Assembly (NCBI RefSeq): GCF_000317535.1 | Contig: NC_019757.1 | Span: 6,402,501-6,466,500, forward strand | Length of the DNA stretch: 64,000 bases | DNA from: Cylindrospermum stagnale PCC 7417 | GTDB lineage: Bacteria; Cyanobacteriota; Cyanobacteriia; Cyanobacteriales; Nostocaceae | Reading direction: 5' to 3' | In this document: in pieces, positions 56,884 to 64,000 of the stretch | Layout: each line of letters opens with the position of its first letter | How positions within the stretch are numbered: the first letter of the stretch is position 1 | Position numbers and translations under genes: made by a program | The notes under the pieces: generated by a model | The model's input: the letters and a program-made list of their open reading frames with translations, nothing else | Told to the model about the DNA's origin: nothing | The model's database searches: none

Positions 56884-57035
56884 GTTGATTACTGTCTTTT
56901 GTTTGTTAGCGAAACAGACTTTTGTCGGGTGCGTCAGACTCAATAATTCGGTAACCATAACAGATTTTCGATATCTGACGCACCCTACTAATATGCCAGT
57001 TGATCACAGTCCTTTGTTTGTTAGCGAAACAGACT
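56884..57035. repeat. Palindromic element flanked by a 37-bp direct repeat of the prs 3' end
   Basis: The 37 bases 56999-57035 (the last 15 coding bases of prs on the minus strand with its stop, plus 22 bases beyond) recur at 56884-56920 with 3 mismatches. Between the copies lies an element with 12-bp perfect terminal inverted repeats GGGTGCGTCAGA (56927-56938) and TCTGACGCACCC (56974-56985), internal AT-rich 35 bases, no open frame. It looks like a MITE inserted at the 3' end of prs with a long direct repeat around it. Confidence 0.82.
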
Positions 57036-58037
57036 ACTGAGTGAACTATCTTCATGAATTCGCCAGATGGCTTCACCTAGCAGATTAGCCACTGAAAGCA
57101 CCACTAATTGGGGAAAGTGATTGTTTTCGGGGATAGGAATTGTATTAGTGACTATAACTTCCTCAAATAAGCCACTTGACAACCGCTCAATTGCCGGCGG
57201 AGAGAACACTGCATGAGTTGCACAGGCATATACCTGACTTGCGCCTTCCTCCCGCAGCAACCTGGCTCCTTCTGCAATCGTGCCACCAGTATCGATCATG
57301 TCATCTACCAACACAGCCGTTTTCCCCTTGACATCACCGATAACATTCATCACTTCGGCTACATTATGAGCCTGACGACGTTTATCAATAATTGCCAGTG
57401 GGGCATCATTTAGCTTTTTCGCAAATGCCCTGGCTCGTGCGACACCGCCGACATCGGGGGAAACAACCACAATGTCTTGTAGTTCTTTGCTGGCTAAATA
57501 ATCCAGCAGAACTGGCGAACCGTAAACATGATCAAAGGGAATATCGAAATAACCTTGAATTTGCGCTGCATGCAAATCCATTGCCAGAATCCGGTTAGCA
57601 CCTGCTTGAGTAATCAGGTTAGCAACTAGCTTGGCAGTTATTGACTCTCTGCCTGCCGTTTTGCGATCGGCACGAGCGTAACCATAGTAGGGTATTACTG
57701 CTGTAACCTGTCGCGCAGAAGCTCGACGACAGGCGTCAACCATAATCAACAATTCCATTAAATGATCGTTTACAGGTTGACAAGTTGGCTGGATTAAATA
57801 GACATCGCAACCCCGAATCGATTCTTGGATTTGAACGTAGAGTTCTCCATCCGCAAATCTTTTGCGAATCATTGGCCCCAAGTCCATCCCCAGATAACGA
57901 GCGACTTCTTGAGACAGTGGTACGTTGGCAGAGCCAGAAAATAACCGCAGGCGATGATTTTCAGTCAGTCCTGTTGTCACTGGCTGCACTTTTAAAGTTG
58001 CAGAACTGAGCACAGCAGATCCTCGATGTGCATTCAT
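57021..58037 (-). CDS. prs: Ribose-phosphate pyrophosphokinase
   Basis: 338 residues. It makes PRPP from ribose-5-phosphate and ATP for nucleotide, His and Trp synthesis. Motifs: RLFSGSANVPLSQEVARYLG, FADGELYVQIQESIRGCDVYLIQPT, YYGYARADRKTAGRESITAKLVANL, VVVSPDVGGVARARAFAKKL, AVLVDDMIDTGGTIAEGARLL (PRPP-binding loop) and VTNTIPIPE. The N-terminal about 25 residues are longer than in E. coli, as in other cyanobacteria. The last 15 coding bases are repeated beyond a MITE-like element downstream. Single gene. Confidence 0.96.
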   Translation of the reverse strand: MNAHRGSAVLSSATLKVQPVTTGLTENHRLRLFSGSANVPLSQEVARYLGMDLGPMIRKRFADGELYVQIQESIRGCDVYLIQPTCQPVNDHLMELLIMVDACRRASARQVTAVIPYYGYARADRKTAGRESITAKLVANLITQAGANRILAMDLHAAQIQGYFDIPFDHVYGSPVLLDYLASKELQDIVVVSPDVGGVARARAFAKKLNDAPLAIIDKRRQAHNVAEVMNVIGDVKGKTAVLVDDMIDTGGTIAEGARLLREEGASQVYACATHAVFSPPAIERLSSGLFEEVIVTNTIPIPENNHFPQLVVLSVANLLGEAIWRIHEDSSLSSLFR

Positions 58038-58804
58038 GGCAATATTATCATTAGATATTTAGCAGATTTAACCGAAATAGCCTAAACAACGCCTGTAAGT
58101 TTTGTTGAAAATTTCACACAAACTTTAAACATTTCTCCATAAAATTAACAATGGGCTAATTTTTTAGCCCTGATGCTAAACAAACCATTGATAGCTTAAC
58201 TGACATCAAGTCTGTCAACTAGATTTTTTGTGCAAATTTTTTGGGTTGAGGTAAACAACGCAAATCATGAAAACCTGGTGTGGTAGATTACTAAATTCTA
58301 CTTGCTTAATTTTATAACTGATAGCAACCAATTCACAGGTTGAGGAAAAATTCAACATACCCATGCTATATGATCCTGATGCTGAACTCGGTTGCCGAAA
58401 CTCTGGTTGTTGCCAGCAGTTCTCTCGCCACTATACCTGTACTGCACAGCAAAACCTAGTCCAAGTAGGCCAGAGGTAAGAGGCAAGAAAGCTTATTTGA
58501 TAGGCTTGTTCTATTTTTTAAACTGGATAGTTATTTCTGCCACCCGGCACTAGTTGCTCGCCTCTGCTGCTACGAGCTAGAGTAGCGTTAGCGTTAGCGT
58601 CTTTGCGAAAATAGCTGAAAATAGATTAAAAACTTACTACACAAGCAAAAGTGCGAAAGTTCTGACTTTCCCCAAGGGAGAGCAATGATGGAGATGGCAA
58701 CGAAACATAAAGGTTCACGTTCTGGATACTTCAGCCTTTAGCCTTTATACTTCATGCTGTAGAAGACTTTCTCCTCAGTTGCCACTACACTCTATCAATT
58801 GATC
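58038..58804. other. 767-base intergenic region, no supported gene
   Basis: AT-rich in its first 300 bases, then a mixed part. Two overlapping short plus-strand frames at 58363-58479 (38 codons, five Cys) and 58379-58460 are open, but neither has a good ribosome binding site or known pattern, so I leave them out. At 58583-58600 there is a GTTAGC tandem. No tRNA or riboswitch recognised. Confidence 0.45.
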
Positions 58805-60475
58805 ATGCAACCACCCATTACAGTTGGTACTGTCCTACAAAACCGTTACCGCATAATTCAAATTCTCGGACAGGGAGGATTTGGTAGAACCTATCTTGCA
58901 GAAGACCAGAGGCGCTTTAATGAACCTTGCGCGATTAAAGAGTTGATTCTCACAGCAACGGGGTCTTTCGCTCTTGAAAAGGCGCAAGAGCTTTTCCAGC
59001 GAGAATCTGCTATTTTGTATCAAATCGATCATCCACAAGTACCTAAATTCCGAGAGAGGTTTGAACAAGACGATCGCTTGTTTTTGGTGGAGGACTATGT
59101 TGCAGGTAAGACCTACCGGGCGCTGCTGGCTGAACGTCTTGCTGAAGGTCTTGCCTTCACCGAGGCAGAAGTATTGCAGTGGCTGATTTCTTTGTTACCC
59201 GTTTTGCAGCATATTCATAGTCTGGGGATTATTCACCGGGATATTTCACCAGAAAATATTATTTTGCGAGCTGGTGACGACAAGCCAGTGTTAATCGATT
59301 TTGGGGTGGTGAAAGAATTAGCAACCAGATTGCAATCCCCAGACACAACGCCAGTCACCTCTGTGGGTAAATTAGGCTATTCTCCCAGTGAGCAAATGCA
59401 AACAGGGCAAGCTTATCCTAGTAGTGACTTGTATGCTTTAGGGGTAACGGCGATCGTTTTGCTGACTGGTAAAGAAGCAACGGCGCTATTTGATCAAACC
59501 CAATTAACTTGGAATTGGCAACAGTGGGTGGGAGTTAATCCGCTATTTGCCGAGGTTTTGCAGCGGATGTTGAATTATAAACCAAGCGATCGCTATCAAA
59601 GTGCTGCGGATGTACTCCAAGCCCTGCAATCTTTAGATCAACCCCATGTCTCTATTCCCGTATCTCACCTGCAAACTATCGCTGTGGGTCATCGTCCTGA
59701 CCCCTTACCACCTTCATCTTTCCCCAACAAACCCCATCCTGTAATTCTAAAGAGTCGCGATGGCTCAATCTTAGATAGCCCGTTTGCAGTTGGGGCAATT
59801 GGTAGCGCTGTAGTGATTCTAGCGGGATTAGGTTCTTGGGCGCTGGTGAATTCGATCCGCAGTCAATCAAAAACAACACCAGAAGCAGCACCGCCACAAA
59901 CTTTCCCCTCACCAGTTATTTCTGGTAGTACAACACCAACACCCACAGCCACACCCACATCTACACCCACACCCACACCCACCAAAATTGAATTTGTTGT
60001 GTTGAATAAGCGCCTCAATTTAGGAGCATCTAACACAACTAAAGTAGATGACACTCTCAAAGCAAATCAAATATTCCGGTACTCCTTTATTGGCGAAGTA
60101 GGGCAAAAGTTAACTGCGTCTGTTGACCAAGGAAGTGGTATTTTGTTAACTATCTTACGTTCCAATCGCCAACCAATTGATAATCAATCCCTGGAAGTTC
60201 AAGCATACGAAGGAATATTGCCTTCTACTGGTAGATATACTATTCAATTAAGTTTGGCTCCATCGGTTGCCGCAAGTGATTATACCCTAAATGTTTCTTT
60301 AGAAAACCCAGTTAAAGCAACGCCGACACCAACGCCCACGCCAACAGTCACACCAACACCAACGCCCACAATAACACCAACAGCAACACCAAGCCCCACT
60401 ACTAGCGAAGAACCACAAAAACCAGAGGCGGAAATAACACCAACACCAGCCCCTGGTGAAACAAGTTCACCCTAA
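58805..60475 (+). CDS. Ser/Thr protein kinase with extracytoplasmic PPC-like domain
   Basis: 556 residues from the ATG at 58805 (a TTG six bases upstream is the other option). Kinase at about 14-275: GQGGFGRTYLA, CAIKEL with Lys45, IIHRDISPENIILR (Ser148 in place of the catalytic-loop Lys), LIDFGVVKEL. Transmembrane segment at about 326-349 (PFAVGAIGSAVVILAGLGSWALV). Then a Thr/Pro linker, a beta-rich domain (about 410-500, LKANQIFRYSFIGEVGQKL…YTIQLSLA) resembling the pre-peptidase C-terminal fold, and a second Thr-Pro repeat tail. Receptor-type layout. A hairpin follows its stop. Confidence 0.9.
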   Translation: MQPPITVGTVLQNRYRIIQILGQGGFGRTYLAEDQRRFNEPCAIKELILTATGSFALEKAQELFQRESAILYQIDHPQVPKFRERFEQDDRLFLVEDYVAGKTYRALLAERLAEGLAFTEAEVLQWLISLLPVLQHIHSLGIIHRDISPENIILRAGDDKPVLIDFGVVKELATRLQSPDTTPVTSVGKLGYSPSEQMQTGQAYPSSDLYALGVTAIVLLTGKEATALFDQTQLTWNWQQWVGVNPLFAEVLQRMLNYKPSDRYQSAADVLQALQSLDQPHVSIPVSHLQTIAVGHRPDPLPPSSFPNKPHPVILKSRDGSILDSPFAVGAIGSAVVILAGLGSWALVNSIRSQSKTTPEAAPPQTFPSPVISGSTTPTPTATPTSTPTPTPTKIEFVVLNKRLNLGASNTTKVDDTLKANQIFRYSFIGEVGQKLTASVDQGSGILLTILRSNRQPIDNQSLEVQAYEGILPSTGRYTIQLSLAPSVAASDYTLNVSLENPVKATPTPTPTPTVTPTPTPTITPTATPSPTTSEEPQKPEAEITPTPAPGETSSP

Positions 60476-60491
60476 ATTAAGCAGTATTGAT

Positions 60492-60531
60492 GGCATCCTT
60501 AACAATGACAGATGCTATCGTTTAGGATGCC
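60492..60531 (+). terminator. Hairpin after the PPC-domain kinase gene
   Basis: GGCATCCT (60492-60499) and AGGATGCC (60524-60531) are a perfect 8-bp inverted pair with a 24-base loop, 17 bases past the stop. No U-run follows directly, so a terminator role is only likely by position. Confidence 0.35.
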
Positions 60532-60739
60532 TAAATTACACTGTAATATAGGATTTATTCATTGGGGATGTAAACGTTGAATTAATTCAATAATTATTAT
60601 TTATTACTTTCTGACAAATAATAACCTGTACATCATCTCTTTTTTGATGTTAGATTAAATCCTCCGGCAATTAAAAAATAATTGATTATGATTGATTTAT
60701 GATCAATGACTTCAAAAGTAATAACGCTGCTAAAATAAT

Positions 60740-61426
60740 TTGAAAACACTACTGATTACGGGAACTGATACAGAGGCTGGCAAAACGGTTTTAACAACAG
60801 CCTTGGCCGCCTATTGGCAAAAATATTATCCTCAACACAGCTGGGGAATTATGAAACCGATTCAAGCGGGGATAGGCGATCGCGAATGGTACCAAAATCT
60901 ATTTGCCCTAGAGCAATCAGCCGCAGAAATCACACCGTTGTATTTTCAAGCGCCCCTCGCGCCTCCGATCGCCGCCGCCAAAGAAAATCGCCGCGTTGAT
61001 TTAGCCGTAGTTTGGCAAGCTTTGACAGAGTTGCAAAAGCGTCGTGATTTCGTCTTGGTAGAAGCTTTAGGTGGTTTAGGCTCACCAATAACCGAGGAAT
61101 TTACCATAGCTGATTTAGCGGGAGAATGGCGTTTACCAACACTGTTAGTCGTACCAGTGAGGTTGGGTGCGATCGCGCAAGCCGTAGCCAATGTAGCCTT
61201 AGCAAGACAAAAAAAGGTGAATCTCCAAGGCATTATTCTCAACTGTGTCCAACCTCGCACAGAAGCTGAAATAGCCGACTGGACACCACCAGAGTTAATT
61301 CAATCACTGACTAACATCCCCGTTTTAGGCTGCTTACCTTATCTAGATAACCTCACAGATTTGGACAAACTCGCCCAAGCAGCATCAAATTTAGATTGGG
61401 AAACCTTACATTTCCAAAACGCCTAA
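60740..61426 (+). CDS. bioD: ATP-dependent dethiobiotin synthetase
   Basis: 228 residues. It carboxylates 7,8-diaminopelargonate and closes the ring to dethiobiotin, the penultimate step of biotin synthesis. P-loop GTDTEAGKT at about 8-16, [15 protein letters not shown] and IIL-N-C segments fit the family. The reading frame has a TTG start at 60740: an in-frame TAA lies just upstream and there is no in-frame ATG nearby before MKTLLITG. No other biotin gene is adjacent. An M20 amidohydrolase gene follows 50 bases later. Confidence 0.93.
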   Translation: MKTLLITGTDTEAGKTVLTTALAAYWQKYYPQHSWGIMKPIQAGIGDREWYQNLFALEQSAAEITPLYFQAPLAPPIAAAKENRRVDLAVVWQALTELQKRRDFVLVEALGGLGSPITEEFTIADLAGEWRLPTLLVVPVRLGAIAQAVANVALARQKKVNLQGIILNCVQPRTEAEIADWTPPELIQSLTNIPVLGCLPYLDNLTDLDKLAQAASNLDWETLHFQNA

Positions 61427-61475
61427 ACTAAGGAAATAACCTAAGTTAGCTTAGTTTAACTAGCTAGTCTTCAAA

Positions 61476-62693
61476 ATGGTTTCCACATTTCCCAATGCCT
61501 CTGCTGTAGATTTATCTCGCTTGCGACTGTCGATTTGCTCATTGCAACCGCAACTTGTAGAATGGCGGCGGCGACTACATCAACAACCAGAGTTAGGTTT
61601 TCAAGAAAAACTGACATCTGAATTTGTCGCCCACAAGTTGCAAGAATGGGGAATTGAGCATGCAACTGGCATAGCCCAAACTGGTATTGTTGCCACGATC
61701 AAAGGTAATAAACTTGGTTCTGAAAAAGTGTTGGCGATTCGGGCAGATATGGATGCTTTGCCAATCCAAGAACTTAATGAGGTGCCGTATCGCTCACAGC
61801 ATGATGGAGTGATGCACGCTTGTGGACATGACGGACATACTGCGATCGCCTTAGGCACAGCTTACTATCTTCAACAGCATCGCCAAGACTTTGCCGGTAG
61901 CGTCAAAATTATCTTCCAGCCAGCAGAAGAAGGTCCAGGAGGCGCAAAACCGATGATTGCCGCTGGGGTACTGAAAAACCCTGATGTTGATGCAATTATC
62001 GGTTTGCACCTGTGGAATAATCTACCCTTGGGGACAGTAGGCGTCCGTGCTGGCGCGTTAATGGCAGCTGTGGAATGCTTTAACTGCACAATTTCGGGTA
62101 AAGGTGGACATGGTGCCATGCCCCATCAAACCGTTGATTCGATTGTGGTTGCTGCCCAAATAGTCAATGCCCTACAAACCATTGTGGCTCGGAACGTCAA
62201 CCCGTTAGATTCCGCAGTAGTGACAGTCGGCGAACTCCACGCCGGCACAAGGGAAAATGTGATTGCTGATACAGCCAAGATGAGCGGCACTGTCAGGTAT
62301 TTTAATCCTGATTTAACCGACTTTTTTAAACAGCGCATCGAGCAGATTATTGCCGGAGTTTGCCAGAGTCATGGGGCAAAATATAACTTGGATTACTCGA
62401 AACTATATCCACCAGTAATCAATGATGCTGATATAGCCGCGCTGGTGCAGTCCGTGGCAGAACAAGTGATAGAAACCCCTGTGGGTATCGTGCCAGAATG
62501 CCAAACTATGGGCGGTGAGGATATGTCATTTTTCCTGCAAGAGATACCTGGTTGTTATTTCTTCCTCGGTGCTGCCAATCCCGCCAAGAAATTGGACTAT
62601 CCCCATCATCACCCCCGATTTGACTTTGATGAAACCGCCTTGGCAATGGGTGTAGAACTCTTTGTGCGTTGTGTAGAAAAATTTTGCGCTTAG
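61476..62693 (+). CDS. M20-family amidohydrolase (N-acyl amino acid hydrolase)
   Basis: 405 residues. M20D peptidase family: WRRRLHQQPELGFQE (start), VLAIRADMDALPIQELNEVPYRS, GVMHACGHDGHTAIALG (metal ligands CGHDxH), KIIFQPAEEGPGGAKPMI (Glu ligand), VGLHLWNN-type GLHLW, and the dimerisation domain GKGGHGAMPHQTVD, then MGGEDMSFFLQEIPGCYFFLG and a final LDYPHHHPRFDFDETALAMG. It would hydrolyse N-acyl or conjugated amino acids (hippuricase or IAA-amino acid type). The exact substrate is unknown. Single gene followed by a palindromic repeat. Confidence 0.9.
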   Translation: MVSTFPNASAVDLSRLRLSICSLQPQLVEWRRRLHQQPELGFQEKLTSEFVAHKLQEWGIEHATGIAQTGIVATIKGNKLGSEKVLAIRADMDALPIQELNEVPYRSQHDGVMHACGHDGHTAIALGTAYYLQQHRQDFAGSVKIIFQPAEEGPGGAKPMIAAGVLKNPDVDAIIGLHLWNNLPLGTVGVRAGALMAAVECFNCTISGKGGHGAMPHQTVDSIVVAAQIVNALQTIVARNVNPLDSAVVTVGELHAGTRENVIADTAKMSGTVRYFNPDLTDFFKQRIEQIIAGVCQSHGAKYNLDYSKLYPPVINDADIAALVQSVAEQVIETPVGIVPECQTMGGEDMSFFLQEIPGCYFFLGAANPAKKLDYPHHHPRFDFDETALAMGVELFVRCVEKFCA

Positions 62694-62721
62694 GGACTTC
62701 CAATTAAAACAATATCCAATC

Positions 62722-62752
62722 GGTAGGGACACAGCAATGCTGTGCCCCTACC
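62722..62752. repeat. Palindromic element of the GGGGCACAGC family (imperfect)
   Basis: GGTAGGGACACAGC and GCTGTGCCCCTACC inverted with one mismatch, 29 bases after the amidohydrolase stop. Sister of 34840-34866. Confidence 0.8.
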
Positions 62753-62885
62753 ACGTAACGTTTTCAGGCGAATTAGTCTAGCTAAATATAAAACTACTAA
62801 TACGATCCCAATAAAGTCTTAAAATACTGTTAATTTCTGCCGAACCTCTCGTCCTTCAATTTATAAGCACTACCCCAGAATTACT

Positions 62886-64000
62886 ATGGCTATAGGCTAC
62901 GTTGCGCTCGTACTTCACGCACACCTGCCCTTCGTTCGTCACCCAGAAAGTGACTACGTGCTAGAGGAAGAATGGCTCTATGAAGCCATTACCGAAACTT
63001 ACATTCCCTTATTGAAAGTATTTGAAGGCTTAAAGCGAGACGGTATCGACTTTAAAATCACCATGAGTATGACACCCCCCCTAGTGTCAATGCTCCGTGA
63101 TCCTTTACTACAAGAACGCTATGACGCACACTTAGCCCAACTAGAAGAACTTATAGAGCTAGAAGCGGAGCGTAATGTCCACAATGGGCATCTGCGTTAT
63201 TTAGCCGAACATTACGCCACTGAGTTTAACGAAGCGCGTGAGCTATGGGAACGTTATGACGGTGACTTGGTAACAGCTTTTAAGCAGTTTCAAGACACAA
63301 ATAACCTAGAAATTATTACTTGCGGTGCTACTCACGGCTATTTGCCATTGATGAAAATGTATCCGCAAGCTGTGTGGGCGCAAATTCAGGTGGCTTGCGA
63401 ACACTACGAGCAAACCTTTGGACAAGCGCCTAGAGGCATTTGGTTGCCTGAATGTGCTTACTATGAAGGTGTGGAGCGAATGCTAGCAGATGCTGGTTTG
63501 CGCTACTTCCTCACTGATGGACATGGGATTCTTTACGCTCGTCCCCGTCCGCGCTTTGGCACCTATGCCCCGATTTATTCGGAAACTGGTGTGGCTGTTT
63601 TTGGTCGAGATCATGAATCTTCTCAACAGGTATGGTCTTCTGAAGTTGGCTATCCTGGGGCGGCAGAATATCGGGAATTTTACAAAGATTTGGGCTGGGA
63701 AGCAGAATATGAGTACATCAAGCCTTATATCATGCCCAATGGTCAGCGGAAAAATACGGGCATTAAGTACCACAAAATTACTGGACGCGGCTTAGGATTA
63801 TCAGATAAAGCTCTCTATGATCCCTATTGGGCTAGGGAAAAGGCAGCAGAACACGCTGCTAACTTTATGTATAACCGCGAGCAACAATCAGCCCATCTCT
63901 ATGGGATTATGCAGCGTCCGCCGGTGATTGTTTCGCCCTACGATGCAGAGTTGTTTGGACATTGGTGGTATGAAGGCCCTTGGTTTATTGATTATCTGTT
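62886..64000 (+). CDS. GH57 1,4-alpha-glucan branching enzyme, N-terminal part (runs off the right edge)
   Basis: Starts at the ATG at 62886 (MAIGYVALVLHAHLPFVRHPES) and is open to the end of the window, about 371 codons. The family-57 glycoside hydrolase barrel is clear: HLPFVRHPESDYVLEEEWLYEAI, ITCGATHGYLPLM, GIWLPECAYYEGVERML with the nucleophile Glu189, FLTDGHGIL, and SPYDAELFGHWWYEGP with the acid/base Asp353. This family in cyanobacteria includes glycogen-branching enzymes with a C-terminal helical part that would lie beyond the window. Branching versus amylase activity is not settled by sequence alone. Confidence 0.92.
   Translation, partial: MAIGYVALVLHAHLPFVRHPESDYVLEEEWLYEAITETYIPLLKVFEGLKRDGIDFKITMSMTPPLVSMLRDPLLQERYDAHLAQLEELIELEAERNVHNGHLRYLAEHYATEFNEARELWERYDGDLVTAFKQFQDTNNLEIITCGATHGYLPLMKMYPQAVWAQIQVACEHYEQTFGQAPRGIWLPECAYYEGVERMLADAGLRYFLTDGHGILYARPRPRFGTYAPIYSETGVAVFGRDHESSQQVWSSEVGYPGAAEYREFYKDLGWEAEYEYIKPYIMPNGQRKNTGIKYHKITGRGLGLSDKALYDPYWAREKAAEHAANFMYNREQQSAHLYGIMQRPPVIVSPYDAELFGHWWYEGPWFIDYL

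Noticed and set aside
58363-58479. 38-codon Cys-rich small protein
   Set aside because: Start context is weak, another overlapping frame is also open, and no known pattern is matched.

Overview
This window is chromosomal DNA of a cyanobacterium, most likely a filamentous Nostocales member (Nostoc/Anabaena-like). The evidence is the frequent HIP1 octamer (GCGATCGC), a 16S-23S rRNA operon of cyanobacterial type, Gun4, a CBS-CP12 fusion, ferredoxin-thioredoxin reductase FtrC, cyanobacterial-type icd, several Ser/Thr kinases, Uma2 proteins, and many short Nostoc-type palindromic and tandem repeats. Identification below family level is not possible by eye.

Layout. 1-2710: 5' part of 23S, a tRNA-less spacer, complete 16S and a likely rRNA promoter, all on the minus strand. 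3286-18610: mostly housekeeping genes: Nudix and DUF3531 proteins, a periplasmic TPR protein, an ECF-type ABC ATPase, rsmG, a membrane-anchored Mn superoxide dismutase, icd, gun4, a MalK-type ABC ATPase, mtnA, a CPA2 antiporter with universal-stress domains, dxs and a PEP-CTERM-like protein. 18611-25037: an SLH protein and then a tight three-gene operon (membrane protein, HEAT/transmembrane/ATPase protein, second ATPase) that I cannot assign to a known system. 25464-34769: rpiA, a TPR protein, an aldo/keto reductase, a CNNM/CorC-like membrane protein and mfd. 34902-37451: an accessory patch of toxin-antitoxin genes (hicBA, DUF433/DUF5615, HicB-RHH), a Uma2 protein and an endonuclease remnant. 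37498-46334: an unknown membrane protein, CBS-CP12, a membrane kinase, the lptA-lptB-lptF outer-membrane lipid export genes, ftrC-DUF309 and DUF58. 46542-51662: a second accessory patch with a DUF433 antitoxin beside a dead toxin, DUF29, a very AT-rich 1132-residue protein with a phospholipase-D-like motif (candidate defence gene) and a Uma2 gene broken by one stop codon. 51971-64000: typA, an XRE-kinase-RelE/HigA-HD patch, prs, a kinase with an extracytoplasmic domain, bioD, an M20 amidohydrolase and the start of a GH57 glucan branching enzyme that runs off the end.

Two features tie the window together. Short palindromic elements sit at the 3' side of many genes, and next to icd and prs they are accompanied by extra copies of the gene's own 3' end. 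The accessory patches show turnover: intact antitoxins beside broken toxins, truncated endonucleases and gene tails left next to palindromes. The best candidates for undescribed biology are the 19373-25037 ATPase operon and the 47584-50982 PLD-like protein. All calls come from reading the sequence; no database search was run.
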